A stretch of DNA of 50,554 nucleotides from Rhizobium sullae (GCF_900169785.1 NZ_FWER01000039.1:1-50554); one strand, 5' to 3'; positions 8,133 to 17,497 are shown, numbered from the stretch's first letter. Notes: a model not told the origin generated them from the sequence alone. Program-made: numbers and translations.

Positions 8133-8375
8133 TTATCGCATCGATATCAGGTTCGTGACTAAACCTGCCTTGACTTCAAGCACGGGCGCGGGGGCCTCAG
8201 CATGACCGATGTCCCTCAACTGATCGGGACTCAAATCCGCGATTGCCCGACGTCTTGAGACGGTCCGTTGCCAAGTCCTGAGAGCCGCGATTGCGGTTGC
8301 TGTGGTTTTCAGCACGAGTCCAAGCAGACGTACCTTTGACGAGTGACGATTGACGCGAGTTTCCGTGTGAGCCAT
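8133..8375 (-). CDS. DUF1127-domain small protein
   Basis: An 80-residue basic protein ending in the DUF1127 signature (RRAIADLSPDQLRDIGHAEA). Proteins of this family are abundant in rhizobia, and some are RNA-binding regulators of phosphate or carbon metabolism. Most of this protein is a long amphipathic helix with the motif at residues 48-70. GGAGG five bases before ATG 8375 fixes the start; ATGs further upstream (up to 8393) lack spacing. It lies just upstream of the broken LysE gene on the same strand. Confidence 0.75.
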   Translation of the reverse strand: MAHTETRVNRHSSKVRLLGLVLKTTATAIAALRTWQRTVSRRRAIADLSPDQLRDIGHAEAPAPVLEVKAGLVTNLISMR

Positions 8376-8442
8376 TTCGGCCTCCATCATCATTGTCGGC
8401 AGGGTTGACCTGCAGGGAGCCTATTGCCCTCCGCTTTGCGCT

Positions 8443-9525
8443 CTACGGCTTGCGCCCGATCACGGCGCCGTTCGCGCCGGGTGCGTCGAACCAGACCGTC
8501 TCGATGTGCCGGAATCCGGCTTCCTCGAGCCACGCCGAATATTCGGCCGGCGTGTAGTTTCGCCCTTCCGTCTCGATCAGCATGTTCAGGCTCATCAGTG
8601 CAGCCGGCGCCGGCCCGGTCTTTTCGTCATTGACGAGAAGCTCGCTGATGACGACTGCGCCGCCGCTCGGCAAAGCATCGAAGGACCGGCGCAGCAGGGC
8701 GCGGTTCTTTGCCTCGTCCCAATCGTGCAGGATCATCGACAGGAGATGCACGTCGTGATCTCCCGGAAGTTGTTCGAAGAAGTTGCCGCAGGCCGTCTCG
8801 ATGCGGTCGGTCAAGCCGGCCTCGGTTATTTTTCCCGCCGCGATCGCGGCCACATGCGGCAAGTCAAACACGGTCGCGTGCAGCTCCCCATACTGTTTGC
8901 AAAGCTCGATGTCGTACGCGCCCGATCCCCCGCCGATGTCCAGGAGGCGACGGAAATAACGGAGATCCACGGCTTCGCCGAGCTTGCGCGCGGTCATCGT
9001 GGAGACCGAATGCATCGCCTCCCAGAAGAGTGCCAGCATCGTCGGATCCTCGCCGTCGAACAGCGAGGATTGCACTGCCGGGTCCCACGTGGTTGGCCGG
9101 TTCGTGCGCAGCGCCTCTGTAAGCCTTCCCCAGCCCGCGTAGAGTCGCTTGTCGGCCATCTGCACGAAGCCACCGAAGTAATACGGCTTCCCGCGCACGA
9201 GATAGGCTTCGCTTAAAGGCGTATTGCGATAACGGCCTTCCGTTTTCTCCAGAAGCCCGAGTGCAGCGCAGCCGGTCAACAGCATCTCGGCCGGGCGTGG
9301 ATGCAGACCGACCGCTTGCGCGAGCTCGCCAGCAGTCGTGCCTGGGCTGCCCGCAAGGTGGCCGAAGAGGTCCAACTCGTGCGCAGCGGCCAGAGTCTTG
9401 AAGGCCCAGAAACCGGTCGAAAGCGCCATCAGCGGGACGGCGGAAGGAAGTTCCGGCGTGGCGGAAATCGGCTGGACGTTTGCATGCTTGGCCGGAGGCG
9501 CTGTCCGCGAAAGCTTTCTGGCCAT
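8443..9525 (-). CDS. SAM-dependent O-methyltransferase (acetylserotonin OMT-like)
   Basis: The 360-residue protein has an N-terminal winged-helix dimerisation domain (LMALSTGFWAFKTLAAAHEL, then GTTAGELAQAVGLHPRPAE). The C-terminal Rossmann domain carries the SAM motif RRLLDIGGGSGAYDIELC, and LSMILHDWDEAKNRALL contains the HDWD catalytic histidine. It belongs to the methyltransferase_2 family, which methylates hydroxyls of phenolics, neurosporenes or polyketides. AGAGAGG before ATG 9525 decides the start; the longer frame to 9579 adds 18 residues without support. No biosynthetic partner gene is adjacent, so the substrate is unknown. Confidence 0.85.
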   Translation of the reverse strand: MARKLSRTAPPAKHANVQPISATPELPSAVPLMALSTGFWAFKTLAAAHELDLFGHLAGSPGTTAGELAQAVGLHPRPAEMLLTGCAALGLLEKTEGRYRNTPLSEAYLVRGKPYYFGGFVQMADKRLYAGWGRLTEALRTNRPTTWDPAVQSSLFDGEDPTMLALFWEAMHSVSTMTARKLGEAVDLRYFRRLLDIGGGSGAYDIELCKQYGELHATVFDLPHVAAIAAGKITEAGLTDRIETACGNFFEQLPGDHDVHLLSMILHDWDEAKNRALLRRSFDALPSGGAVVISELLVNDEKTGPAPAALMSLNMLIETEGRNYTPAEYSAWLEEAGFRHIETVWFDAPGANGAVIGRKP

Positions 9526-10014
9526 GATTACCTCTCTTCCAGAGCAGGTCACAACCGCAACCGGCTGGTTTGCGGCCATCCACTCGGCGAGCTGTGGCTA
9601 CCGTCTGCTCAGGTGCGAATCTGGCGGTGCGGGGTTACGCTACGATTTCGGAAGGAGAAAAATTCGGTTACACTTGAAACTTATATTATTTGGTCGGAGC
9701 CGGCTGACTTTCTCGATCGTGGAATGTCGATAATTGATTATTGGATGCTTGCGCGCATTGAACACAGCCAACCGGCCGAACTCCCATTTAAGCGCAAGAG
9801 GATTGATTGCCTTCGCTTCCATCTTCGCAGTGATTGACCGATCGGCTCAGTAATGTCGGCTAGCCTCCCACCAGTTAACGGCTCGGGCACTCTCGTCAGC
9901 GCAAGCGGAGAGGTCGAGTGTCGCATTTCTCAATGGCTGGCGGAGGCGCATCCCTAACCAGCTTTGACATCGAAGCACGGAACGAGAAGATCTTCCGATC
10001 ATAGGTCACACCCC
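9526..10014. other. Intergenic stretch without a supported gene
   Basis: No frame here has a start signal, family motif or coding-like composition. The segment 9650-9750 is AT-richer than its surroundings and includes an ATAATTGATTAT inverted motif. It may hold the promoter of the methyltransferase gene. Confidence 0.4.
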
Positions 10015-10060
10015 TGCGCTAGCGGCCGCCTTGTGGCTTCCGGGCGGCGGTCCTAGCGCA
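10015..10060. repeat. Long imperfect inverted repeat
   Basis: TGCGCTAG at 10015-10022 pairs with CTAGCGCA at 10053-10060. Inside this, GCCGCC near 10025-10030 pairs with GGCGGC near 10043-10048. It lies 75 bases before the flavoprotein start. It could be a terminator of unknown upstream transcription, an operator, or an IS relic. Confidence 0.4.
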
Positions 10061-10134
10061 TCTCCCATGGACTTGTATCCCTGCCAGAAGGCGCGCATAC
10101 AGTGAAATGGACCAGGAGGTTGGTAGGGGGACGC

Positions 10135-11382
10135 ATGAGCGAGGTTCTCGACGCGCTTGTGATTGGCGCCGGTTCGGCCGGTCTCGGCGTCAGCTATTTT
10201 CTAAAGCGGGCTGGCCGCAACCACCATATCCTCGATCGAGGCCGGATCGGCGAGACCTGGCGGACGCAGCGATGGAACTCGTTTAGACTGAACTCGCCTA
10301 CAATCCGTTCCATCCTGCCCGGTGACTCATATGAGGGACCCGATCCTTGGGGCGCGATAACCCACCACGAGTTCGTGGCATATCTCGAAGGATATGCCGA
10401 GCGTCACTGCCTGCCAGTGGTCACCCAAACGCCGGTGGATGAGCTGTCCAAAGACAATGGGCTTTTCCGCGTCGCCACGGCTCATGGCCCGCTGCTGGCG
10501 CACAATGTGGTGATCGCCACTGGTGACCAAAACCGACAGGTGCGGCCGCTAGGCTCGACCGCCCTGCCGATCGGTATTCACCAAGTCGATTCTTCGGCCT
10601 ACCGCAGCACCGCCGATCTCGAGAATGGCGCGGTACTGGTCGTCGGCAGCGGCCAATCGGGCGGCCAGATCGCCGAGGATCTGGCACGAGCTGGGCGAAC
10701 CGTCTTTCTAGCAACCAGCCGCAACGGCCGTTGGGTCCGGCACTATCGCGCCGGCAATATACTGAATTGGCTGACGCTGTCCGGCTTTCTAGACGTCCCC
10801 CGCAAGGAACTCGTCCTCCCTTCCGGTAAGTTGCCAGCGCGCGCTCTCGTCGGCGCGACCCACACGATCAGCCTGCAATCGCTGAGCGCCCAAGGCGTTG
10901 TGTTGCTCGGCCGGTTCGGGGGCGTGGAGAATGGCAGTCTCATCTTTGGCGACGACGTCGACGGCAATATGCGATTTGCCGACGACGTTTCCGCGAATAC
11001 CAAGCGGCTGATTGACGAATACATCGAGCGTGCCGGCCTTGATGCGCCACCAGCCGAGAGCGACCCGGCCGAGACGGTTGAACCGCGTGTGCCCGATCCA
11101 CGGATCCGGTCGGTCGATTGGATTGCTAGCGGCGTCAGATCGGTAGTCTGGTGCACGGGCTTCACCGGCGACTTCTCATGGATCCGGCTCCCCGGCGCCC
11201 TCGACACAGCCGGCCAGCCCGTACACGAGGATGGGGTGGGCACCATTCCAGGCCTGTTTTTCGCCGGTCTCGATTTCGGCTCGACGCGAAAATCAGGCAC
11301 GATCCCGGCTATTGCAGAGGAGGCAGCTCGCCTCGTTGAGCGGCTCGTCGGCAAAAAGAACTCCACCTGGCCGGCGCGCTAA
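10135..11382 (+). CDS. FAD-dependent monooxygenase-like oxidoreductase
   Basis: The 415-residue protein has two Rossmann nucleotide-binding motifs: an N-terminal FAD motif (DALVIGAGSAGLGVSYFL) and a central NAD(P)H motif (AVLVVGSGQSGGQIAEDLA). Between them is ETWRTQRWNSFRLNSP, typical of flavin-containing and Baeyer-Villiger-type monooxygenases (CzcO-like). The late WCTGFTGDFSWI segment and C-terminal GLDFGSTRKSGTIPAIAEEA fit the family end. Start ATG 10135 follows AGGGGG; a frame beginning at 10102 has no ribosome-binding site. It converges on the cyclodeaminase-family gene; together they suggest amino-acid or amine metabolism, but no direct link is visible. Confidence 0.8.
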   Translation: MSEVLDALVIGAGSAGLGVSYFLKRAGRNHHILDRGRIGETWRTQRWNSFRLNSPTIRSILPGDSYEGPDPWGAITHHEFVAYLEGYAERHCLPVVTQTPVDELSKDNGLFRVATAHGPLLAHNVVIATGDQNRQVRPLGSTALPIGIHQVDSSAYRSTADLENGAVLVVGSGQSGGQIAEDLARAGRTVFLATSRNGRWVRHYRAGNILNWLTLSGFLDVPRKELVLPSGKLPARALVGATHTISLQSLSAQGVVLLGRFGGVENGSLIFGDDVDGNMRFADDVSANTKRLIDEYIERAGLDAPPAESDPAETVEPRVPDPRIRSVDWIASGVRSVVWCTGFTGDFSWIRLPGALDTAGQPVHEDGVGTIPGLFFAGLDFGSTRKSGTIPAIAEEAARLVERLVGKKNSTWPAR

Positions 11383-11502
11383 AACCCTGCTGAGCAGCAA
11401 TGTCGACGCCGGACTTTGCCGTCATCACCCTCGCTGGCGCAGGAGTTGGCCGATCTCGCCAACGCGGCACAGGCCCGCAAACCAGAACGCGCGGCGGCGT
11501 GA

Positions 11503-12534
11503 TCACAGCGGCCTACCCCCCTCCTGCTGGCGGTCCGACTCACCTAGGACCGCCAGCGCGACATAGCTATCCTGTAGCGAGAGGCCAGAGCTGTCGAATA
11601 CCGCTATCTGCTCGGCAGACTGCCGACCGGGCGCGGTACCCCGTAATACTTCGCCGATCGCAATCAGCGAGGCATCGCTGGGAGCGTGCTGAAACTCGCC
11701 GACAGCGCGCGACTGCGTAGGCAGATCGCAGAACAGCCGTGCAGCGGCCAGTAGCGGCACGGGCAATTCCTGCTTGCCGATCGCATCAGATCCCATAGTC
11801 GAGACATGGGTGCCGTCCCGAACCCAATCGGCCCGAAACAGCGGCGCTGTGGCCCCAGTTGCCGTGACGATGATATCAGAGCATCGGCAGGCGGCCTCTG
11901 CCTCCGACATCTCTGCTGCAATTCCAGCGACGTTCAAGTGTCCGACCATGGCGAGCGACGACGATTGTGCGCGGCCCACGACCAGCACCCGGCGCAGCCG
12001 TCGGATGCGTGACAGTGCTGCCACCTCATATTCAGCCTGATGGCCAGTACCAAAAATCGCCAGGACCTCAGCCTCCGGCCTCGCCAGGATGTCAGTCGCG
12101 ACAGCATCAGTCGCAGCTGTTCGAAAGGCATTCAGCGTGCCGGCCTCGACGATCGTACCGATCCGTCCACGGGTCTGATCAAACAGAAGGATCAGCGAGT
12201 TGTGGCGGGGCAGGTCAAGCGCGTCATTGCCAAGAAAGCAGGATCCGATCTTGATCCCCGCGGCGGCAGGCCCAGCGGCGGATTTGATCCGTGAACCGGT
12301 CAGATTGCGATTGGCAAGCGGGAGCGCTCTGAGCTTTACAAAACCGCCGATCGCAGATGAACAGCCGTCGTTCCGATTGCGTGGCCCGACAAGTGGACAC
12401 GCATGATCCACCAAAATGGAAGCCGAGCTCATCGCGGACGCAGACCATGCGAACCAGCAAAACTCGCGCACGGACCTATCGGAACTCACGATGATCGCGA
12501 CTGCTGCCATCGGACATGCCGGCTGCGGTCGCAT
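11503..12534 (-). CDS. Ornithine cyclodeaminase/mu-crystallin family protein, 5' end probably lost
   Basis: From about residue 95 the protein follows the family well: AAGIKIGSCFLGND, LPRHNSLILLFDQTRG, EAGTLNAFRTAATDAVA, then the NAD-binding LAIFGTGHQAEYEVAAL and the later DIIVTATGATAPLF. These enzymes act as ornithine cyclodeaminases, ketimine reductases or EutC-like enzymes. The first roughly 75 residues do not resemble the family, and no good ribosome-binding site precedes the nominal start. The 5' end overlaps the last 59 bp of virB11 in another frame. I infer that a recombination junction near 12.4-12.5 kb replaced the true N-terminus, so the product may be non-functional. Confidence 0.6.
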   Translation of the reverse strand: MRPQPACPMAAVAIIVSSDRSVREFCWFAWSASAMSSASILVDHACPLVGPRNRNDGCSSAIGGFVKLRALPLANRNLTGSRIKSAAGPAAAGIKIGSCFLGNDALDLPRHNSLILLFDQTRGRIGTIVEAGTLNAFRTAATDAVATDILARPEAEVLAIFGTGHQAEYEVAALSRIRRLRRVLVVGRAQSSSLAMVGHLNVAGIAAEMSEAEAACRCSDIIVTATGATAPLFRADWVRDGTHVSTMGSDAIGKQELPVPLLAAARLFCDLPTQSRAVGEFQHAPSDASLIAIGEVLRGTAPGRQSAEQIAVFDSSGLSLQDSYVALAVLGESDRQQEGGRPL

Positions 12535-13525
12535 GGGCGTCCCGGTAATAGACCTCGCTCACCCGAAACCGTCCATCGATGCGTTTGCACTGGACGATGA
12601 CGTCAATGGCGATCATCAACAGCTCACGGATATCATGCCTGTCGAGGTCCCTGCCGCCTTCCGATTCCTTGACCAGCAAGGTCAGCTGTTCGAAGGCCAG
12701 CTGCGCGGAGTCGGCGTGGACTGTCGTGATCGAACCGGGGTGGCCCGAATTGACATTGCGGATGTAATAGAAGGCCGTTCCGTCTCGCAGTTCCTGCAGC
12801 AGGATCCGATCCGGCCGCATGCGCAGGCAGGATTCCAGCAGGTCCTTGGCGCCGACCTTCGCCAGGCCTTGACCACCCTTGGAATAAAAGAGGCGAACGT
12901 GGTTCGATTGCGGGATGACCAGCTCGGGCGTGTCCTCGATCGAAATGATCCGCTCGCTTGCCGGGATATGACGGATCAACGCCTTCGACAAGGTCGTTTT
13001 GCCGGAGCCCGTTGCGCCGGAAATGATGATGTTCTTTTTCGCTTGGACGGCTTGTCGCAGAAACGCCCTGTAAGCCCTGTTCCTGTAGAACCCCAAAAGC
13101 TTGCGGTCCGATGTGTTACCGTCTCTTTCGGCTTTTGCGGCATCGTCGAATAATCCGCCCTGCTCGAGATCGTCGAGGCTCAGCGAGACCGACGACGGCT
13201 TTCGGATCGTGACGCTGACGGTTCCCTGCGTCGTTGCCGGTGGGATCACGATCTGGATGCGCTCATCACCTGGCAGCGTGGCCGACAGGATCGGCCGCGT
13301 TTCGTCGATCGATTGATTGGAATAGCTTGCGATAGCGCGCGCGAGACGCATCAGCTTGTCGAAGGATAGATCAGGCAGATCGTGGGTCTGCCATCCGGCC
13401 GCCCCCTCGGTCACCACCTGACCTGGCCGGTTGACGATGATCTCGTAAAGCGACCGGTCGCGCAGATAGGGGCAAATTGGCGCCAGGAGCTCGCGCACCA
13501 CACCGGAATCAGCTCCTTCCGCCAT
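12476..13525 (-). CDS. virB11: VirB11 traffic ATPase of the type IV secretion system
   Basis: A 349-residue hexameric ATPase that energises pilus assembly and substrate transfer at the inner membrane. The N-terminal domain covers about residues 1-140. Walker A is GATGSGKTT (170-178), the Asp box ISIEDTPEL is near 195, Walker B is RMRPDRILLQELRDG (236-250), and the His box GHPGSITTVHA is at 261-271. AGGAG upstream sets ATG 13525 as the start. The last 20 residues (HATAAGMSDGSSRD and beyond) are unlike the family, which usually stops soon after VSEVYYRD. This supports a sequence junction at its 3' end. It is the last gene of the virB operon. Confidence 0.95.
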   Translation of the reverse strand: MAEGADSGVVRELLAPICPYLRDRSLYEIIVNRPGQVVTEGAAGWQTHDLPDLSFDKLMRLARAIASYSNQSIDETRPILSATLPGDERIQIVIPPATTQGTVSVTIRKPSSVSLSLDDLEQGGLFDDAAKAERDGNTSDRKLLGFYRNRAYRAFLRQAVQAKKNIIISGATGSGKTTLSKALIRHIPASERIISIEDTPELVIPQSNHVRLFYSKGGQGLAKVGAKDLLESCLRMRPDRILLQELRDGTAFYYIRNVNSGHPGSITTVHADSAQLAFEQLTLLVKESEGGRDLDRHDIRELLMIAIDVIVQCKRIDGRFRVSEVYYRDAHATAAGMSDGSSRDHREFR

Positions 13526-13535
13526 TTGCGATCTC

Positions 13536-14705
13536 CTATTTCGTGACAAGCCTCGATGCGGGACTGAAGTCGCCGCGCAAAGCGCGATCGTAGACCCTGT
13601 TGCGAGGCTCGGTAACGCGCAGCCGGTAGATGCCGGAAAAATCAAGATCCCGCGCCACGAAGATTAAGACCAGTTCGCCCTGGTGTTTCTGAAGCGTCGG
13701 CGGAATGTTGATCAACTGTTCCACGGCGATTGCCGCGGCCTGTCGTCCGGCGCTCGTCGTGTTCTGCGCTTCGACATCGCCGTCGTGCAGCCGGCTGCTC
13801 GCGTAGGAGGTCGCATCGCCGACGATCGACAGCAGGATCGCGCTGCCGAAACGCTCCCACCAGTGGGTGTCGACATGGCCGTCCAAGCCGGCGCGCCCGA
13901 GAGGATCCGTCGCAGGCGACGCGAGCGTAACGATCACGCCCTTTGGCGTCTTGGCACGGTTCCACAGGACAAACAGGCGTTTTTGACCGCGGCGAAGACC
14001 GCCGCGATATTCGCCGACGATCTGTGTGCCCTTCTCCATCAGCACGATACGGCCATTGTCCGACAGCACGTCGCGATTGATGACGCAGCTTGCAAAGCCC
14101 GGCTGGTCCGAGGAAAGCGCCGTTTCCAGCACGCAAGGGATGGACGTTCCCATGGCCACGATAAAATCGCGATCTCCAAGCATGCCGGCGCGCGAGCCTT
14201 GCAGTTGCGTCGGCGCCAGCATCCTGTTGAACCGCTGGTCTTCGTTTGCTGCCTGCGAACCGGGAGCGCCGGGATTGACGCCGAACGGAAAGTCGTTCGA
14301 TGCAGCATCCGAACTCTGGTTCTGCCGATCGCCAACCGGCGCCTTTTCGCCGCCATAAGCGATCACCGGCGCACGGCGAGCAGCGTCCAGGAGCTTATCC
14401 TCCTCGACCGGCGCCTGCTCGGTCACGACGGGCGTTGGCAGCTCGACTTCCGCCGGCATCGTGACAGGTTGGACCGGTTCCCTGGCGGGCTCGAAATCCG
14501 ACGTCTGGCGGATCACGACCCGTTCGGGTTGGGTCCCCTCCGCGGGCTTGTTCTGGCCGCGCATCGACCAGAGTGCAAACGCGACGAAGGCCACGATCGC
14601 CATGGCAATCGCGCCGCGTTTCAGGATCGGGTTGTTGTCGAACTGGCGGCCGGCCGTTGTTTCCGCGCGCTCGCCGGGGATCCGGGTGTTGTCTTGCTCG
14701 GACAT
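13536..14705 (-). CDS. virB10: VirB10 T4SS scaffold protein
   Basis: The 389-residue protein spans both membranes: a short cytoplasmic N-terminus, one transmembrane helix (about 31-48, RGAIAMAIVAFVAFALWSM), a proline- and glutamate-rich periplasmic linker, and the C-terminal TrbI/VirB10 barrel (from about 180). Conserved blocks include VMEKGTQIVGEYRGGLRRG-like sequence and THWWERFGSAILLSIVGDA, which forms the outer-membrane pore helices. It forms the core complex with VirB7 and VirB9. It starts 10 bases after the virB9 stop. Confidence 0.95.
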   Translation of the reverse strand: MSEQDNTRIPGERAETTAGRQFDNNPILKRGAIAMAIVAFVAFALWSMRGQNKPAEGTQPERVVIRQTSDFEPAREPVQPVTMPAEVELPTPVVTEQAPVEEDKLLDAARRAPVIAYGGEKAPVGDRQNQSSDAASNDFPFGVNPGAPGSQAANEDQRFNRMLAPTQLQGSRAGMLGDRDFIVAMGTSIPCVLETALSSDQPGFASCVINRDVLSDNGRIVLMEKGTQIVGEYRGGLRRGQKRLFVLWNRAKTPKGVIVTLASPATDPLGRAGLDGHVDTHWWERFGSAILLSIVGDATSYASSRLHDGDVEAQNTTSAGRQAAAIAVEQLINIPPTLQKHQGELVLIFVARDLDFSGIYRLRVTEPRNRVYDRALRGDFSPASRLVTK

Positions 14706-14714
14706 GACGTTTTC

Positions 14715-15572
14715 CTATTGCGCGACAGCGGGTTGTGTCTTCACGACCCGCTCCACGTACGGTGACGTCGTGTTGGTCTCAGGCTTGATGCCGACACGAT
14801 CATAGGCCTCGTTGAAGATGCACAAGACGTCCCCTCCCCTGCGCAGAATGAACTTGCGGCTGACGGCATGGACCAGCACCAGATTGCCGTCGACGGATTT
14901 CGGAACCAGGCTCTCAGTGCCGTCGGAGTTTTCCAGGTAGATTGCCGGCATTTCCTGATTGCCGGCAAAGGCGAAGGTCGTGAGCCTGCCGTTGTCATAG
15001 ACGGCCTGCGGTTCGAGCGAGACAGAGCCTTGCGCCGAATAGCGCCAGTTCCGCGGCCCATAGGCCTCATGGAGCGCGAGCACCCGGTCCGCCCGACCTG
15101 CCTCAGCAGCCTGAGCACGGAGGGCGGCCTTCTGACGGCGGCGCTCCGCCTCATCGGCTGGGTAGCGGTACTTCACGTAAAAATAGGTGTTTTGTCCGAC
15201 CTCGACCGTTCCGTCCCGCACGGTCAGTTCCATCTGATAGCTGCGGGTCGATCCGTTGCGCCTTGTCGTCACAACCGAGATATTGGTCACCGGCTGATGT
15301 TCGCGCGGCTTTAGGAACAGCATGTTGCCGGCCGGCGCCACCTCCCATGCGACGCTATTGCCGAGCGCCACATGGGCAATCTCCTCGTCAGCAGCAAACT
15401 CGACCTGGATCGACGAGCGCAAGGTGCCGACGATCCTTGTGATGTTGTAGGGCTGATAATCCACGAAGCGGATACGGCTATCCTGCGATGCGCCGCGGGG
15501 AATTTCCAGGGCACCTGCTGTCAGTGAAAGACCAAGGCTCAAAACAGAGGCGATCAGGAATATCTGTTTCAA
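14715..15572 (-). CDS. virB9: VirB9 T4SS core-complex protein
   Basis: A 285-residue periplasmic protein with a signal peptide (IFLIASVLSLGLSLTAGALE). The N-terminal domain includes RGASQDSRIRFVDYQPYNI and the central linker FYVKYRYPADEAERRR. The C-terminal domain (AVYDNGRLTTFAFAGNQEMP, then VHAVSRKFILRRG) wraps VirB10 and pairs with VirB7. Translation starts at TTG 15572, overlapping the virB8 stop as TTGA, so it relies on coupling. Confidence 0.93.
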   Translation of the reverse strand: MKQIFLIASVLSLGLSLTAGALEIPRGASQDSRIRFVDYQPYNITRIVGTLRSSIQVEFAADEEIAHVALGNSVAWEVAPAGNMLFLKPREHQPVTNISVVTTRRNGSTRSYQMELTVRDGTVEVGQNTYFYVKYRYPADEAERRRQKAALRAQAAEAGRADRVLALHEAYGPRNWRYSAQGSVSLEPQAVYDNGRLTTFAFAGNQEMPAIYLENSDGTESLVPKSVDGNLVLVHAVSRKFILRRGGDVLCIFNEAYDRVGIKPETNTTSPYVERVVKTQPAVAQ

Positions 15573-16240
15573 TTGATGGCCTCCGGATCGGCGCGATATT
15601 CGCTGACCGCAAAGCCCAGGGGATTAACCAGACGGTCGGTCGACGACATCGGCGCGTTGACATAGGAAAAGGTGAGCGTTGCAACCCAGTGCGTGGTGCG
15701 CACATCGTCTCCGCGGGTGATCGTCCGCATGTAGCGCACGGAGGCCACGTTGGCATTGATCAGGGAGATCGAAACAATATTGATGCGCGCCGTCGCGCTG
15801 CGGCCGTAGACATTCTGCGGAGATTGCGGGTTGCTGCCCCGGTAGACGGTTGCAAAACGCGTCTGCTCCGGCTGCGTGGAGAGCAAGGCAACGGTTCGGA
15901 AATTCTCCTCGGCCTCGCTCCAGACATAACCTTCTCGCGCGCGCACATACTTGGCCCCGAAGTATTTGGTGACGGCCTCGTCATAGCTCCCGGCGACCGA
16001 CTTCAAGGCGGAGACGACGTCGACGATGCCGGTGGCGTTGTCGACGCGGACCACAAAGGGCTCGACCGTTTTCAAGGGGGTCAGCCCGGCAATGGCGAAG
16101 ACGGAGACGGCCGCCACGATGCCGGCACAACCAGCAACGAACCAGGCGATGCGGGCAGAGCGCTCCACTTGGATGAGCCGATCCTGATCGAACCGGCGCG
16201 CCTTTTCGAAGTAGCTCTTCAGATTATCCGGCGTCACCAT
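15569..16240 (-). CDS. virB8: VirB8 inner-membrane T4SS protein
   Basis: A bitopic protein with a short cytoplasmic segment (NLKSYFEKARRFDQDRL), one transmembrane helix (IAWFVAGCAGIVAAVSVFAI) and a periplasmic NTF2-like domain ending AVSEYRADPEAIN. It nucleates assembly of the core complex and contacts VirB9 and VirB10. I chose ATG 16240, one base after the virB7 stop, with AAGGGCGAG upstream. An ATG at 16279 in the same frame would add 13 residues and overlap virB7 by 38 bp. The downstream neighbour virB9 overlaps it by four bases. Confidence 0.9.
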   Translation of the reverse strand: MVTPDNLKSYFEKARRFDQDRLIQVERSARIAWFVAGCAGIVAAVSVFAIAGLTPLKTVEPFVVRVDNATGIVDVVSALKSVAGSYDEAVTKYFGAKYVRAREGYVWSEAEENFRTVALLSTQPEQTRFATVYRGSNPQSPQNVYGRSATARINIVSISLINANVASVRYMRTITRGDDVRTTHWVATLTFSYVNAPMSSTDRLVNPLGFAVSEYRADPEAIN

Positions 16241-16241
16241 C

Positions 16242-16526
16242 TCACTCGCCCTTACCTGGATGGTTGGTACCTCCGACATTGAAACGCGCGAAGGCGGCCG
16301 GCTTTGCTGAGGCTAGCTCATGCGCGTAGGGCGCGGCATGGCCTGCCGGGTCCGCAGGACTGGCCTTCGACGTAGGCTGCTTCAGCTTACTGTCATCTTC
16401 CCACTGCCACATGGACCGGTTCAGCGGCCGGCGGGAGTAGCCGTCGCATTTGGGAAGCGGGTGTGTCATCGCGCTGCAGGCGGAAAGTGTCCCGGCGATG
16501 AGAAACAATGAAACGGTGCGAAGCAT
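16242..16526 (-). CDS. virB7: VirB7-like lipoprotein
   Basis: A 94-residue protein with a clear lipoprotein signal: VSLFLIAGTLSAC, the lipobox cysteine at residue 17. VirB7 anchors the VirB9-VirB10 ring to the outer membrane. The protein is longer than the classic 40- to 60-residue VirB7, but position between virB6 and virB8 and the lipobox support the call. The mature part contains CDGYSRRPLNRSMWQWED, resembling VirB7/TrwH-type plasmid lipoproteins. Confidence 0.8.
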   Translation of the reverse strand: MLRTVSLFLIAGTLSACSAMTHPLPKCDGYSRRPLNRSMWQWEDDSKLKQPTSKASPADPAGHAAPYAHELASAKPAAFARFNVGGTNHPGKGE

Positions 16527-16564
16527 GCGGAAACAACCTGTTCATTTTCTTAGGGAGGCGGCCG

Positions 16565-17497
16565 TCATTCTGCCCCTTTCGGTCTGAAACGGCGCGAAAC
16601 GGTGCGGGCACGTCGCCCGGCCGCTCTCGCGGTATACGAGGCTGCCCGGGCAAGCGTGCTTTCGTGAGCATCGCGAGCGGCACCATGGCCGTAGGTCAAG
16701 GATGCCCCGCCTGCGGCGAGAGCCGACGCAATACCGGGCAACTGATAGAAGACGTAAAGCGCGGCAAGGCAGATGGAGCAGAGCGCGATCGGGCGCATCA
16801 GGACGTCGCTATAGCTTTCGACAGTAGTAAAGGTCGTGTCGATGCAGGTGATCAACAGCGAGCCGATCGCAACGACCAAAACCTGCAGAATGACGAAATT
16901 GGCAAGCTGTCCTATCCAGGACTCGGTGAAACGGCGCGTGGACTGGAACATGGCAAGCGCAACGAAGATCGGGCCGATCGCAAGCACGACGGCGAGTGCC
17001 AGCCGAGCGTAGAGGGAAATGATGTAACCGACCGCCGCGACAATAAAGCTCGCGCCAATAACCATCATACCGCCGATACCGGTAACGATGTCGACCGGCC
17101 AGGAAGCGCGGGACCAGATCTCGTAGGCGCACCTCTGGCCCTTGTCGAGCAGGCTGTCGAACGTCGACGCGCTCGGCGCAGTGCCCGCATTCAACGCCTG
17201 AGAAATCTCCTTGGGCAGCATCTCGAAGAACAGATCGGTCACATAGGTCTGGTACTCGCTGGCGTTCCTCACCAGCATGACGATGATTGCAAGCTTCATT
17301 GCCCGAAACGCAAACTCAAGAATGGGCTCCTGGACAGAACCGCGCAGCACAAGGTAGCCGAAGAGCACGACGTAGAGCGTCAGCGCCGCGGTGAGCGGGC
17401 CGGTCACCCAGTTGGCGATGTTTGCGGTGCCTGACGAGATGAAATTTTCGAGCGGCGCCTTAAACTGCCCATCCACGAAGCTGAAGACCTGATACAT
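16565..17497 (-). CDS. virB6: VirB6 polytopic inner-membrane channel protein
   Basis: The 310-residue protein has five to six long hydrophobic segments between residues 28 and 245, including SFIVAAVGYIISLYARLALA, followed by LAVVLAIGPIFVALAMF, with the conserved P in IGPIFV. VirB6 forms the inner-membrane portion of the translocation channel. A basic tail (RAAGRRARTVSRRFRPKG) ends the protein. GGAGG precedes ATG 17497. Confidence 0.9.
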   Translation of the reverse strand: MYQVFSFVDGQFKAPLENFISSGTANIANWVTGPLTAALTLYVVLFGYLVLRGSVQEPILEFAFRAMKLAIIVMLVRNASEYQTYVTDLFFEMLPKEISQALNAGTAPSASTFDSLLDKGQRCAYEIWSRASWPVDIVTGIGGMMVIGASFIVAAVGYIISLYARLALAVVLAIGPIFVALAMFQSTRRFTESWIGQLANFVILQVLVVAIGSLLITCIDTTFTTVESYSDVLMRPIALCSICLAALYVFYQLPGIASALAAGGASLTYGHGAARDAHESTLARAASYTARAAGRRARTVSRRFRPKGAE

